Origin: CAYPAV01 sp964408805 | GTDB taxonomy: Bacteria > Pseudomonadota > Alphaproteobacteria > UBA8366 | NCBI GenBank assembly: GCA_964408805.1 | Contig: CAYPAV010000029.1 | Span: 1-41,682 of the forward strand | Length of the DNA stretch: 41,682 bases | Direction of reading: 5' to 3' | Shown: positions 17,245-26,178 of the stretch, piece by piece | How the letters are laid out: each line of letters begins with the position of its first letter | How positions within the stretch are numbered: the stretch's first letter is position 1 | Notes under the pieces: model-generated | Seen by the model: only the letters and a program-made list of their open reading frames with translations | Databases searched by the model: none | What the model was told of the DNA's origin: nothing | Position numbers and translations under genes: made by a program

Positions 17245-18855
17245 ACAATCACGGATCAGATCGGCGGCGCGTTCGGCGATCATGATAACGCCGGCGTTGA
17301 TGTTGCCGCCCAGCATATCCGGCATCACCGAGGCATCGACGACGCGAAGCGCGGAAAGTCCGCGCACCTGAAGCGCGGGGTCGACAACCGCCATCGGGTC
17401 GCTCGCGGCGCCCATTTTGCAGGTGCCGAGCGGGTGATGGACGGTCCAGGCGGTCTGGCGGATATAGGCGTCGATTGCCTCGTCGGTTCCGGCGTCTGGG
17501 CCTGGCAGCAACTCCTCGCCGCGATAGAGGTTAAGGGCGGCGTGGGACGCCAGATCGCGCGCCAGGCGCACGCCCGCGCGCAGCGTTTGCAGGTCTCCCG
17601 CGGCGGAGAGAAAATTCTGTTGGATCATCGGCCGATCCTCGGGGTTGGCCGAGCGGAGCCGAACCTCGCCCCGGCTTTCGGGATGAAGAATGATCGGACG
17701 CACCATGAAGCTGTCCCGGGGCCGCGGTCTTATCCCCGGGAACCAGGGCTGATTGGCACTCGGGAAGAACCGCAGGATGAGTTGAATGTCGGGCTGCGCC
17801 AGCGCCGGGTCCGTCTTCAGGAAGGCGCCGATCGGCATCGGCATTCGCGAGGCGATCCCGGTCCCGAAAAGATAGGCCCGAAGCGCCGCCAGGGCGGCCC
17901 GGTCGTATCTCAGATTGGCGACGAAGGGGCCTTCGTCGAGGCGCGCATACTCGACCGCGACCGACAGGTGATCGGACAGGTTTTGCCCGACACCCGGAAG
18001 ATCGTGGCGGCACTCCACCCCGGTCGCCTCGAGATGCGCCGCCGGACCGATGCCGGAGAGCATCAAAAGCTGTGGCGAGTTGATGACCCCGCCCGCCAGG
18101 ATCACCTCGCGGTCGGCCAAAGCGGTCTCGAGCCGGCCGCGACGCGCATATTCGACGCCGACCGCACGATTGTTCTCGACCAGGATGCGGTGGGCCAGGG
18201 CATGGGTCTCGACCTGAAGGTTGTCTCGGTGCAAGGCCGGGCGAAGGTAGGCGACGGCGGTGCTGCAACGGCGGCCGTCGCGGATGGTCCATTGGGTGGC
18301 GTTGAAGCCCTCGTTCCGGGCGCCGTTATAGTCGTCGGCGACACCGTGCTGGGTCTCCCGCGCAACCTGGAGCCAAGCCTCGAACAACGGGTCCTGGTAT
18401 TCGGTGGGGACGGTCGTCAGCGGTCCGTCGCCGCCGCGGTGGTCGTCGGCGCCGCCGGCCCAAGTCTCGGATCGCTTGAAATAGGGTAGGACCTCGTCAT
18501 GGGACCAGCCGGCACAGCCCTGCCGCGACCAGCGGTCGAAATCCGCCTTGTGACCCCGGACATAGGCCATCGCGTTGATCGAGGAGGAGCCGCCGAGCAC
18601 CTTGCCGCGAACGCATTCCAAGCTGCGGCCGTCGAGATGCGGTTCGGGCTCCGTGTCATAGCCCCAATCATGGCGCCGTTCGGCGAAAATCTTGCCCCAG
18701 GCGAGCGGCACATGGATCAGCGGGTCCCGGTCGGGCCCGCCAGCTTCCAACAACAGCACGCGAATCTCGGGATCGACGCTCAAACGGTTGGCGAGAACGC
18801 AGCCGGCCGAGCCCGCACCGACGATTATGTAGTCGTAACCCTTCCGCTCATCCAT
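17239..18855 (-). CDS. GMC family oxidoreductase, choline dehydrogenase-like
   Basis: A 538-residue flavoprotein of the glucose-methanol-choline family. FAD motif GAGSAG at 13-18, GMC signature 1 near VRGKVLGGSSSINAMAYVRG, signature 2 near GGVINSPQLLMLSGIG, the active-site His in WTVHHPLGTCKMG and the second conserved residue in GGNINAGVIMIAE. These enzymes oxidise alcohols to aldehydes or ketones in the cytoplasm or at the membrane. It starts 8 bases inside the upstream NeuA-like gene, so it is translationally coupled to the NeuB-SDR-NeuA set. That is unusual for a GMC enzyme, and its substrate may be a sugar or sugar-linked alcohol. Confidence 0.88.
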   Translation of the reverse strand: MDERKGYDYIIVGAGSAGCVLANRLSVDPEIRVLLLEAGGPDRDPLIHVPLAWGKIFAERRHDWGYDTEPEPHLDGRSLECVRGKVLGGSSSINAMAYVRGHKADFDRWSRQGCAGWSHDEVLPYFKRSETWAGGADDHRGGDGPLTTVPTEYQDPLFEAWLQVARETQHGVADDYNGARNEGFNATQWTIRDGRRCSTAVAYLRPALHRDNLQVETHALAHRILVENNRAVGVEYARRGRLETALADREVILAGGVINSPQLLMLSGIGPAAHLEATGVECRHDLPGVGQNLSDHLSVAVEYARLDEGPFVANLRYDRAALAALRAYLFGTGIASRMPMPIGAFLKTDPALAQPDIQLILRFFPSANQPWFPGIRPRPRDSFMVRPIILHPESRGEVRLRSANPEDRPMIQQNFLSAAGDLQTLRAGVRLARDLASHAALNLYRGEELLPGPDAGTDEAIDAYIRQTAWTVHHPLGTCKMGAASDPMAVVDPALQVRGLSALRVVDASVMPDMLGGNINAGVIMIAERAADLIRDCL

Positions 18856-19606
18856 GAGGTGCCGGCATGCCGATCTTGGGCAGTTTCGCCTCGCCGCGCT
18901 CCAGGAGGTATTGCGCGTACCACCAGTCGGGCTCGGTATTGACGTCGAGGCCTTCCACGCCTTCGGTTCTGAAGGGGGCGATAACGGCGCCCGAGATCGT
19001 GCCGCCCTCGAGGACCACGCGCGACCAGGCGATCTCCAGGCTGGCGTTCTGTACCAGGATTTCCGGCAGGGCCGCGTATTGGTTCGAATGCCAGGGCTGG
19101 CCGTTCAGGGTATGGGGCATGATCGGCGTGATCAGCCCGTCCCGCGCCTCCCACATCTTGCCGGGATGCTGGCCGCAGGGCTCGACCGCGCGAATGGAAT
19201 CGATGCCGTCGCGGTCGATGAATTCGCCCCAGGCGCGCTGGATCGTCGCCGGGAGTCGGAATGGGCTGGTCGGCCGCAGGATCGAAAAGACCTCGAAATC
19301 GCGGCTCGCTTCGGCCAGGGTCTCCAACGCGTGGCGCACCCATTCGATATCGGGCGATTGGTCGGCAGCCATTTCCGCCGGGTGCGGGAAGGGCACCTCG
19401 GCGCGATAGTGGCGGGCGATCGCGGCATAGGAGTCGGAGTCGGTGGAGACGACGACCGCATCGAAGACACCCGAGTCCAGCGCCGCCCGGATCGTATAGG
19501 TGATCAAGGGATGGCCCGCGAGCGGCCGGATGTTTTTGTGGACGATGCGCTTCGACCCCGACCGCGCCGGGATGAGGCCGACGGAACTTGGTTTCCTCGC
19601 CGTCAC
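18848..19606 (-). CDS. NeuA-like acylneuraminate cytidylyltransferase
   Basis: A 252-residue nucleotidyltransferase of the CMP-sialate synthetase family. The N-terminal CTP-binding signature is GLIPARSGSKRIVHKNI, followed by GHPLITYTI and VVVSTDSDSYA, and the metal/substrate region SILRPTSPFRLP. Such enzymes activate nonulosonic acids (sialic, legionaminic, pseudaminic acids, Kdn) as CMP-sugars; the exact acid cannot be read. GTG 19606 is the start, because GAGGGGG lies 6 bases upstream; the longer frame from 19657 overlaps the previous gene. There are 10 bases from the SDR stop and an 8-base overlap with the GMC gene. Confidence 0.85.
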   Translation of the reverse strand: MTARKPSSVGLIPARSGSKRIVHKNIRPLAGHPLITYTIRAALDSGVFDAVVVSTDSDSYAAIARHYRAEVPFPHPAEMAADQSPDIEWVRHALETLAEASRDFEVFSILRPTSPFRLPATIQRAWGEFIDRDGIDSIRAVEPCGQHPGKMWEARDGLITPIMPHTLNGQPWHSNQYAALPEILVQNASLEIAWSRVVLEGGTISGAVIAPFRTEGVEGLDVNTEPDWWYAQYLLERGEAKLPKIGMPAPHG

Positions 19607-19616
19607 GTTCGCCCCC

Positions 19617-20432
19617 TCACCATGCCGTCCAGCCGCCATCCATGACCAAGTCGGCACCGGTCATATAGCTCGAGGCGTCCGAGAGAAGAAAGATCACGCC
19701 GCCCGGATAATCGCCGGGCCGCGCCATCCGGCCCATCGGCGTGCGTGCTTCGTAAGCCTCGACGAAACGCGCGTCCTGGTCGTCGAATACGCCACCGAAG
19801 GTAACCGTATTGACCCGAACGCCCTGTTCCGCCCAGTAGGTCGCAAGATAGCGGGTCAAATTGTAGAGCGCGGACTTGGAGACGCTGTAGGCGACCGGCT
19901 TGAAGAAGGTGTCACCCGCTTCGCGGCGGTAATCGTAGAGGCGCTGATCCGGCGACACCTTGCCGTAGGTCGACCCTATATTGACGATCGAACCGCGGCC
20001 CTCAGTGGCCATCCGGCCGCCAAAGACCTGGCAGGCGAAGAAGGTGCCCTTGACGTTGACCGCCATCACCCGGTCGAAAACTTCTTCCGGAAAATCCTCG
20101 AAGGGACCGTTGATGGCCGCATCCGCATCGGGCGGCGTGTCGATGGCCGCGGCATTGACGAGACCGTCGGGCGCCCCGAAGCGATCCTCGATTTGGCCGA
20201 GAGCATCGACCAATGTCGCGCGATCGGTGATGTCGGCCGGGACATGGAGATATTCGTCCCGGCCGATGTAATCGGCGAGTTCCTCCGACGCTTCGTCCGG
20301 CGACGCGAGATCTATAACGGCAGCCCGCGCCCCCCGTTCGATCATCGCCGCCACCATGTACCGGCCGAGCTTGCCGTGCCCGCCGGTCACCACGATGACG
20401 CGGCCGTCGAGGCTGAAAGAGTCTGTGGTCAA
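19617..20432 (-). CDS. short-chain dehydrogenase/reductase, PtmA-like
   Basis: A 271-residue classical SDR. Cofactor loop TGGHGKLG at 16-23, NAAA at 93-96, catalytic Ser154 (NIGSTYG), Tyr182 and Lys186 (YSVSK). The last residues GADLVMDGGWTAW are the usual SDR end. The extended segment between Ser154 and Tyr182 resembles the PtmA-type dehydrogenases found beside nonulosonic-acid genes in flagellar glycosylation loci. It overlaps the NeuB-like gene by an ATGA and precedes the NeuA-like gene. It probably oxidises or reduces a sugar precursor or product of this pathway. Confidence 0.85.
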   Translation of the reverse strand: MTTDSFSLDGRVIVVTGGHGKLGRYMVAAMIERGARAAVIDLASPDEASEELADYIGRDEYLHVPADITDRATLVDALGQIEDRFGAPDGLVNAAAIDTPPDADAAINGPFEDFPEEVFDRVMAVNVKGTFFACQVFGGRMATEGRGSIVNIGSTYGKVSPDQRLYDYRREAGDTFFKPVAYSVSKSALYNLTRYLATYWAEQGVRVNTVTFGGVFDDQDARFVEAYEARTPMGRMARPGDYPGGVIFLLSDASSYMTGADLVMDGGWTAW

Positions 20433-21472
20433 ACCGAATCTTCCTCGAAATTCTCGTCCCGCTTCAAGGGCCGGGTGAGCGTTCGGCCGACGAAATCGTC
20501 CAAGCGGTGCGGCGGCAACCCGTCATTCGGCACCTTGAGAGCGATGTCCTCGGCCGTCAGCACGTGGCCCGCATCGAGGTCCCGCGCGGCGACCAGCTTC
20601 TTTCCCATCTTGTAAAGCGGCGGTTCCTCGGCGAGAAGCCGGTGCTTATCCTCGCTGCCGAGCGCCACCGGCACCCGCCTGAGATCGCGCACCATCCGCC
20701 GGAGGCCGTTCGTCTCCAGCGAAAACGCCTGGTCCGTCCCCTTCCAGGCCCGGTTCAGGGTAAAATGCTTCTCGACCACGCGCGCGCCCAGCATATAGGC
20801 GACGAGCGCCATCGCGATTCCGTTGTCATGCGAGGAAAACCCGATGACGGTGTCGGGAAAGCGCGCGCGATAGCTCTCGATCACGCGGAGGTTCAATTCG
20901 TCGTATTCCGGCGGATAGCAACTCGTGCACTGCAACAAACAAAGGTCCGAATTGATTGCCGTGATCACCTCGAAAGCGCGGATCACATCGGCCATCTCGG
21001 CCCCACCGGTCGAGACGAACATCGGTTTGCCGAGTTTCGCGACGGCGGTAAGAAGCGGCGTGTTGATGATGTCGGACGAGGCCATCTTATAGGCCGGCAT
21101 GTCGAGGTCCGCGAGAAAATCCAGGCTCACGAAATCAAAGGCCGTCGCGAAGAAGGTAATACCGAGCTCCGCCGCATAGGCCTGAAGAGCCACGTATTGA
21201 TCGCAGTCGAATTCAAGCGCTTTGCGGTGCGCGCCGTAAGTGCGCGCGAAGGCATGAGTGCTGTTGTAGGGGGTGTCGAACATCTCTTTCGTGAAGAGGT
21301 TCGGGTTGTCCCGTTTCTGCAGTTTCACCGCGTCGGCGCCGCACTCGGCCGCCGCCTTGAACAGCGCCTTGCACTTGTCGAGGTCGCCTTGGTGGTTGTT
21401 GCCGATCTCGGCGATGACGTAGCACGGGGCGTCGTCGCCAATCGTCCGGCCGTCGATTTGGAGGTCGGGCAT
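20429..21472 (-). CDS. NeuB-like nonulosonic acid synthase
   Basis: A 347-residue protein: NeuB TIM barrel (about 1-270) followed by a SAF/antifreeze-like domain (about 285-345, LVAARDLDAGHVLTAEDIALK). The barrel carries IAEIGNNHQGDLDKC, DAVKLQKRDNP, KMASSDI and STGGAEM, the motifs that bind phosphoenolpyruvate, sugar and metal. The family condenses PEP with a hexose or hexosamine to give a nine-carbon sialic-type acid. No epimerase, aminotransferase or acetyltransferase needed for a modified precursor is nearby. First gene of a four-gene minus-strand operon; AGGAAC precedes ATG 21472. Confidence 0.88.
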   Translation of the reverse strand: MPDLQIDGRTIGDDAPCYVIAEIGNNHQGDLDKCKALFKAAAECGADAVKLQKRDNPNLFTKEMFDTPYNSTHAFARTYGAHRKALEFDCDQYVALQAYAAELGITFFATAFDFVSLDFLADLDMPAYKMASSDIINTPLLTAVAKLGKPMFVSTGGAEMADVIRAFEVITAINSDLCLLQCTSCYPPEYDELNLRVIESYRARFPDTVIGFSSHDNGIAMALVAYMLGARVVEKHFTLNRAWKGTDQAFSLETNGLRRMVRDLRRVPVALGSEDKHRLLAEEPPLYKMGKKLVAARDLDAGHVLTAEDIALKVPNDGLPPHRLDDFVGRTLTRPLKRDENFEEDSV

Positions 21473-21584
21473 GAAGTTCCTGGTCCGGGTCTCTTGTTCC
21501 TTGCCCCAATATATCGTGTTCTTGTGACTTTAGGGTCTAAATCTTGACCCGATTGACCATCGGCGGCACAAGCCCAGGCGGCTC
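21473..21584. promoter_or_regulatory. divergent intergenic region
   Basis: These 112 bases separate the NeuB-like operon (minus strand) from the flavodoxin-like gene (plus strand) and must hold promoters for both. It has an AT-richer block (CCCCAATATATCGTGTTCTTG) around 21505-21525. No clear operator was seen. Confidence 0.35.
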
Positions 21585-22052
21585 ATGATCCAAAAACGCC
21601 TTCTCATCGTTGCCCATGCGCCCTCGGCCAACACCGAGGCGCTTCGTGACGCCGTGCTCGAGGGAGCGAGTCATCCAGATATCGACGGCATCGATGTAAG
21701 CGTGCGACGGCCGTTCGACGCGGGACCGGACGATGTCCTCGCCACCCAGGCGATCATCTTGGGCACGACCGAAAATCTCGGTTATATGAGCGGCGCCCTG
21801 AAGGATTTCTTCGACCGGATCTATTACCCCTGCCTGGAGGAGACCCAGGGCCTGCCCTTCGCGGTCTATATCCGCGCGGGCCATGACGGCACCGGCACCA
21901 GGCGCGCCATCGAGACCATTACCACGGGGCTCCGCTGGCGGGCGGTCCAGGACCCGCTTCTTTGCAAGGGCGATTTCCAGCCCATTTTCATCGAGCAATG
22001 CGAGGAACTCGGCATGGCGATGGCGGCCGGCCTCGAGGCGGGCGTCTTCTGA
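21585..22052 (+). CDS. flavodoxin-like/NAD(P)H-FMN reductase family protein
   Basis: A 155-residue single-domain protein with a flavodoxin-like fold: first strand KRLLIVAHAPSANTEALRDAV (phosphate-binding loop HAPSANTEA), then AIILGTTENLGYMSGALKDFFDRIYYP, the loop that contacts the flavin ring. The family includes FMN-binding quinone and FMN reductases. It might supply reduced flavin to the HpaB-like monooxygenase 1 kb downstream, but that is inference. Cytosolic; no signal. The Shine-Dalgarno before ATG 21585 is weak. It lies 41 bases upstream of the cyclase gene. Confidence 0.7.
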   Translation: MIQKRLLIVAHAPSANTEALRDAVLEGASHPDIDGIDVSVRRPFDAGPDDVLATQAIILGTTENLGYMSGALKDFFDRIYYPCLEETQGLPFAVYIRAGHDGTGTRRAIETITTGLRWRAVQDPLLCKGDFQPIFIEQCEELGMAMAAGLEAGVF

Positions 22053-22093
22053 CGCCGATGCCGATCCCAAGACAGAAGAAAGGACAAGACCGC

Positions 22094-22996
22094 ATGACCA
22101 ACTGCATCCACGACCATGGCCGCTGGGGCGCCGCCGACCAGATGGGCGCCGGCAATTTGCTGACGCCGGAGACGACGCTCGCCGCCCTCGCCGAGGTCGA
22201 ACGCGGCGAGACGCTCGATCTCAGCCACGTCATCGAGATGGAAGCACCCCGCATCGCGCCGGTGCAGCTGCCCTACGTTATCACCGCCTCGGCGACCGCC
22301 GCCAACGGCATTAAGCGACGCCGGGAACAGGGGGCCAAGAACGACGCCGGCTCCAATCTGGAGCGGATCGAGATGACCACACATGTGGGAACCCACATCG
22401 ACGCGCTCGGCCACTTCACGATCGGCGAGCGGATGTATAACGGGCATTCGTCCGCGGATTCCGTCGGCGATTGGGGATTGGAGAACCTGGGGATCGAGCA
22501 TGCGCCCTCGATGATCACGCGCGGTGTGGCGATCGATGTCTCGGGGCTCGACGGGGGCACGCATCTGGAGGCAGGCCGGGCGGTCACGCGCGACGATGTG
22601 GAGCGAGGCTTGGAGGCGGTGGGGGTCGAACTCCGCCCCGGCGACGTCTTCTGTTTTCACACCGGCTGGGGCCGCCATTTCATGACCGACAACGAACTCT
22701 ATGTCTCGGGCGAGCCTGGCCTCGATATCGGGGCCGCCGAGTGGCTGACCGGCCAGGACGTGGTGGCGATCGCCGCCGACAACATGGCGGTCGAGGTCCT
22801 GCCCGGGACCAACCATCCCCAAACCATGATGCCGGTCCACCAACACGCCCTTGTCGAGGCCGGCGTCTACCTGATCGAGAACTTGGCCTCGGCGGAACTG
22901 GTCGCTTCCGGCCACGCGACCTTCTGCTTCATCCTACTGCCGGTGAAGTTCAAGGGGGCCACGGGCTGTCCGGTGCGACCGGTGGCGTTGGTGTGA
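22094..22996 (+). CDS. cyclase family protein (kynurenine formamidase-like)
   Basis: A 300-residue protein of the metal-dependent cyclase family (PF04199). The metal-binding signature THVGTHIDALGHF (HxGTHxDxxxH) is intact, and the acidic residue that completes the site lies in the later GDVFCFHTGWGRHF and ADNMAVE segments. Members hydrolyse cyclic or formylated amides, for example N-formylkynurenine, or lactone-like substrates. It is longer than KynB (about 210), placing it in the broader cyclase group of uncertain substrate. ATG 22094 is chosen over the upstream frame because AAAGGA precedes it. It converges on the HpaB-like gene with a 10-base gap. Confidence 0.82.
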   Translation: MTNCIHDHGRWGAADQMGAGNLLTPETTLAALAEVERGETLDLSHVIEMEAPRIAPVQLPYVITASATAANGIKRRREQGAKNDAGSNLERIEMTTHVGTHIDALGHFTIGERMYNGHSSADSVGDWGLENLGIEHAPSMITRGVAIDVSGLDGGTHLEAGRAVTRDDVERGLEAVGVELRPGDVFCFHTGWGRHFMTDNELYVSGEPGLDIGAAEWLTGQDVVAIAADNMAVEVLPGTNHPQTMMPVHQHALVEAGVYLIENLASAELVASGHATFCFILLPVKFKGATGCPVRPVALV

Positions 22997-23006
22997 TCGC
23001 GGGCCC

Positions 23007-24518
23007 TCAACTCTCCATGTCGTACCCCGCCAGCGCCTCGTCGAGGCGGCCCGAGGTTTCGAAATCGTAGTTCCATAGGAACCGGGTCTTCACGATGAAG
23101 GGCGCGCCGGCGTAGAATTTTTCGTATTGGGCGTGGCGGCCCGCAAACTCGGAGCCGATGGCGTCCCAGGCGAGCTTGAGGAGCTTGACCCGTTCCTCGG
23201 CCGGAAAATCCGGCGATTGCACGTAGCGCCGGATATCGTCGCCCGCCTCCGGGGTTTCGAAATCAGCGACATTGGAGGGCAGTTGGATCATGCCGCCGCC
23301 GGAGAGCTCGCGCAGCAATTCCAGGATTTCCGGATAGATCCGCGACTGCATGACCATGGCCGCGTAATGGGTCTGGGCGTGCGGCACGTAGACGCCGTTC
23401 CGGTTCGGCTTGGCCATGGCGATCTGGGCCTCCAGGAGGCCTTCATACATCGCCGCCCTGACCGCGATATCGGCGATCTGGCCCTGGACCGGCGGCAGGT
23501 TCCAGACGCCGTTCATCTGAGTGATCCGCTGGGCCAGGCCGGTCAGGAACCGAAGCTTGGTGGTAAAGCGGATCTGCGCCTGGTTGTTGCCGAGGATATG
23601 GGCCGGCGTCTCGAACCATTGATCGCGGCAAATCTCGGTGTTCTTGTAGACGAGAACCTGTTCCCAAGGCACGAAGACGTTGTCGTAGACGATCAGCGCG
23701 TCGTTCTCGTCGAAGCGGCTCGCCAAGGGATAGTCGAAGACGCTGGTGGCCGCCTTGGCATAAGCGCGGCGGGAGTGGATGCGCACCCCCGGCGCGTTGC
23801 AGGGGACGATCAGTGAAACCGCGTGGTTTTCGTCCCCCTCCCGCAGCGGGTGAATGGTGCTAAGCTGGACGTAGTCCGAATAGACGCTGCCGGTGCCCAG
23901 CATCTGGGCGCCCTTGATGACGATGCCGTCGTCACGCTCCGTCACCACGCCGGCATAGAGGTCGGGCGGGTTCTGCTGATGCGCCGGCTTCGACCGGTCG
24001 ATCTGCGGCGGCACGATGGTGTAGCTGATATAGATGTCGTTATCGCGCAGGAATTCGTGGATCGCGACCGCGTTGGCGGCGAATTCCTCGTTGCCGTCTT
24101 TCGCCAAAACCTGGGGTTCCGCCGCGTAGCCGGTGAAGAACCCGGCGACGTGATCCGGTGTTCGGCCCATGAAGCCGAGACTCGCCTCGGCCCAGCGTTC
24201 GATGGCACCCCGGCGCTCGCGGAGACCCTCGATGGAGTCCGGCATCTGCCAGATGCGATTGACCGGCTCCCCCGTCTTCGGCGAGATGAAGGTCATCAGC
24301 TCCCGGTTCTCGGGATCGCTGGCGATATCGTAGAGTCCCGCGATCGTCTTAGCGGCCCCGGCGAAGGCCGGGTGGCTGGTGACGTCGGCCACCTCCTCGC
24401 CATCGACGAAGACCCGCCGGCCATCGTTCTTCAAGGCATCGAGAAATTGTGCGCCGGTCCGGAGACCGCCCGGAAAGCGGTCGTCCCGCAATGCGTGTCG
24501 TACCATCATCGCCCCCAT
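23007..24518 (-). CDS. HpaB family flavin-dependent monooxygenase
   Basis: A 503-residue protein of the 4-hydroxyphenylacetate 3-hydroxylase (HpaB/PheA) family, with acyl-CoA-dehydrogenase-like fold. N-terminal start RTGAQFLDALKNDGRRVFVDGE, central GIVIKGAQMLGTGSVYSDYVQ and C-terminal QLPSNVADFETPEAGDDIRRYV are the usual landmarks. Such oxygenases hydroxylate or ring-cleave phenolic or other aromatic compounds with FADH2 from a separate reductase. Dedicated HpaC is not adjacent. The start could also be the ATG pair 9-12 bases inside. It is divergent from a MarR regulator across a 124-base gap containing a palindrome, which suggests control by it. Confidence 0.88.
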   Translation of the reverse strand: MGAMMVRHALRDDRFPGGLRTGAQFLDALKNDGRRVFVDGEEVADVTSHPAFAGAAKTIAGLYDIASDPENRELMTFISPKTGEPVNRIWQMPDSIEGLRERRGAIERWAEASLGFMGRTPDHVAGFFTGYAAEPQVLAKDGNEEFAANAVAIHEFLRDNDIYISYTIVPPQIDRSKPAHQQNPPDLYAGVVTERDDGIVIKGAQMLGTGSVYSDYVQLSTIHPLREGDENHAVSLIVPCNAPGVRIHSRRAYAKAATSVFDYPLASRFDENDALIVYDNVFVPWEQVLVYKNTEICRDQWFETPAHILGNNQAQIRFTTKLRFLTGLAQRITQMNGVWNLPPVQGQIADIAVRAAMYEGLLEAQIAMAKPNRNGVYVPHAQTHYAAMVMQSRIYPEILELLRELSGGGMIQLPSNVADFETPEAGDDIRRYVQSPDFPAEERVKLLKLAWDAIGSEFAGRHAQYEKFYAGAPFIVKTRFLWNYDFETSGRLDEALAGYDMES

Positions 24519-24577
24519 ACCATGGTTCTTCGAAGTTTCGCGACGTTACCTATGGGACATAGCTATTTCAATTAATT

Positions 24578-24591
24578 AATCCTTGAGGATT
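24578..24591. promoter_or_regulatory. 14-bp palindrome, candidate MarR operator
   Basis: AATCCT-TG-AGGATT, a perfect inverted repeat with a 2-base spacer, sits in the gap between the HpaB-like gene and the divergent MarR gene, just after the AT-rich ATTAATTAAT. Its place and symmetry fit an operator bound by the neighbouring MarR protein. Confidence 0.5.
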
Positions 24592-24642
24592 GCCGGGACC
24601 GGAATGTTATTCTGCGCCTCCATTCCACAGCGGGTCCGCGAA

Positions 24643-25191
24643 ATGGCTTCTCGAATTGATCCCGATAAACGTCGCGATGGCGACCGCATCGCCACCACCT
24701 CGATCGAGGCCTTGCTGGTCGATGGCCGCGATGACGATTTTCGAGAGTTGATTGCCTTGCTCTACGCGACCTCGGGGCGGCTGCAATCGATGCGCCGCGA
24801 GCTCGCCACCGCGCTGTCGCTCAGTATTGCGGAGTTCGCCGTCCTCTCCGCCTTGATGTATCTGGCACCGAAGGGGAATACGCGCATCGGCACGATCGCG
24901 GAACATCTTCATATCGCGGCCGCGCAGGTCACCGCCATCGTGAACCGTCTGGCGCGCGCCGGCTGGGTGGAAAAATCCGTCGATCCCTCGGACAGGCGTG
25001 CTCTCCGGCTTCGATTGACGCCGATGGCGAATGACCGCTTGGCCGGTTTCATGCCGCTCCTGCAAACCGTCAACGACAGTTGGTTCGCCGGCATGTCGCG
25101 GACGGAGCTTCGCACCGTCGGCGATTTCCTGAGGCGCCTGGTCGATCAATACGACCGGGCGGATTTGAAAGTGAAGGAGGCGCGTGCTTGA
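24643..25191 (+). CDS. MarR family transcriptional regulator
   Basis: A winged-helix regulator of about 182 residues from ATG 24643 (up to 202 from an alternative TTG at 24583; ATG 24604 is also possible). The MarR core is clear: recognition-helix region IGTIAEHLHIAAAQVTAIVNRLARAGWVEK and the wing SVDPSDRRALRLRLTPMA with the conserved DxRxxxLxLT signature. MarR proteins usually repress a divergent gene and are released by a small phenolic or other ligand. The divergent HpaB-like oxygenase fits that. It lies 49 bases upstream of, and is co-directional with, the binding-protein-like gene. Confidence 0.88.
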   Translation: MASRIDPDKRRDGDRIATTSIEALLVDGRDDDFRELIALLYATSGRLQSMRRELATALSLSIAEFAVLSALMYLAPKGNTRIGTIAEHLHIAAAQVTAIVNRLARAGWVEKSVDPSDRRALRLRLTPMANDRLAGFMPLLQTVNDSWFAGMSRTELRTVGDFLRRLVDQYDRADLKVKEARA

Positions 25192-25240
25192 CTCCCGCAC
25201 GCCGCCCAAGACACCCATCCCGGCCAAGGACAAAAGAAAC

Positions 25241-26167
25241 ATGAAAATCGCCGTCCCCGACCTTATTTCGAATTCCTATTTCGCCGCCGTCGCCGCCGTC
25301 GAGCTCGGTTTTTTCGAGCAGGAAGGCCTCGATATGACGCTTGAGCACATCTTCCCCGTCGACAAGTGCTGCGAGGTGATGCGGGATGGCGGGCTCGATT
25401 TCGTGGCCGGCTCGGCCCATAGCGCGCTGGCGGCCTTTCCCGGTTGGCAGGGGGCCAAGCTGCTCGCCTCGCTGGCGCAAGGCATGTATTGGCTGCTCGT
25501 CGTCCGCGCCGATTCACCCGCCGCGCAAGGCGACATAGACGCGGTAAAGGGCCTGAATATCGGCGCCGCCCCCTTCGTCGAGCTCGGCCTTCGGCGCATG
25601 CTCACCGAGGCCGGAATCGATATCGAGCGCGACAAGGTCAATATCGCCCCGGTGCCCGGCGCCATCCAGCCGGGGGTCTCGTTCGGCATCATGGCGGCGC
25701 AGGCCTTGGCCGACGGCAAGATCGACGCCTTCTGGGCCAATGGCATGGGCGCCGAGACGGCGGTCCGCCAGGGAGTCGGCAAGGTTCTGGTGGATATCCG
25801 CCGGGGCGACGAGCCGAAGAAGGCCTTCAACTACACCATGCCGGCCCTGATCACGACCGACGCGCTGATCGAACGCGAGCCCGAGACGGCCGCCGCCGCG
25901 ACCCGCGCCATCGTCAAGACGCAGCAGGCGATCAAGGCGGATGTATCCTTGGCGACCAAGGTCGGCGAGAAGCTGTTTCCCGCGTCGGATGCGGTGATGA
26001 TCGCCGACGTGGTGGCGCGGGATCTTCCCTATTACACGGCCGACGTGTCGGAAGAGTTCGTGCTCGGCATGAACGAGTTCATGACCGACCTCGGCTGGCT
26101 CGACGGCCCGGTCGCCTACAACCAGGTGGTTGCCGAGAGTGTTCGCGACCTCTGGCAAAGCGCATAG
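25241..26167 (+). CDS. NMT1/SsuA-type substrate-binding protein without signal peptide
   Basis: A 308-residue protein of the NitT/TauT/NMT1-like binding fold: it begins at once with the first strand (MKIAVPDLISNSYFAAVAAVELGFFEQEGLDM), then KCCEVMRDGGLDFVAGSAHSAL and the hinge region VKGLNIGAAPFVELGLRRM. From ATG 25241 (AAGGAC upstream) there is no signal peptide or lipobox. The longer frame from GTG 25184 overlaps the MarR gene and adds no signal either. No ABC permease or ATPase is nearby. It may be a cytosolic enzyme or ligand sensor of the NMT1 type rather than a transporter part. An 11-base gap leads to the cupin. Confidence 0.75.
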   Translation: MKIAVPDLISNSYFAAVAAVELGFFEQEGLDMTLEHIFPVDKCCEVMRDGGLDFVAGSAHSALAAFPGWQGAKLLASLAQGMYWLLVVRADSPAAQGDIDAVKGLNIGAAPFVELGLRRMLTEAGIDIERDKVNIAPVPGAIQPGVSFGIMAAQALADGKIDAFWANGMGAETAVRQGVGKVLVDIRRGDEPKKAFNYTMPALITTDALIEREPETAAAATRAIVKTQQAIKADVSLATKVGEKLFPASDAVMIADVVARDLPYYTADVSEEFVLGMNEFMTDLGWLDGPVAYNQVVAESVRDLWQSA

Positions 26168-26178
26168 GAGATTTCGAT

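Noticed and set aside
24643..24680. TTGATCCCGATAAA inside the MarR gene as an Fnr box
   Set aside because: The second half does not match ATCAA and the site is within coding sequence.
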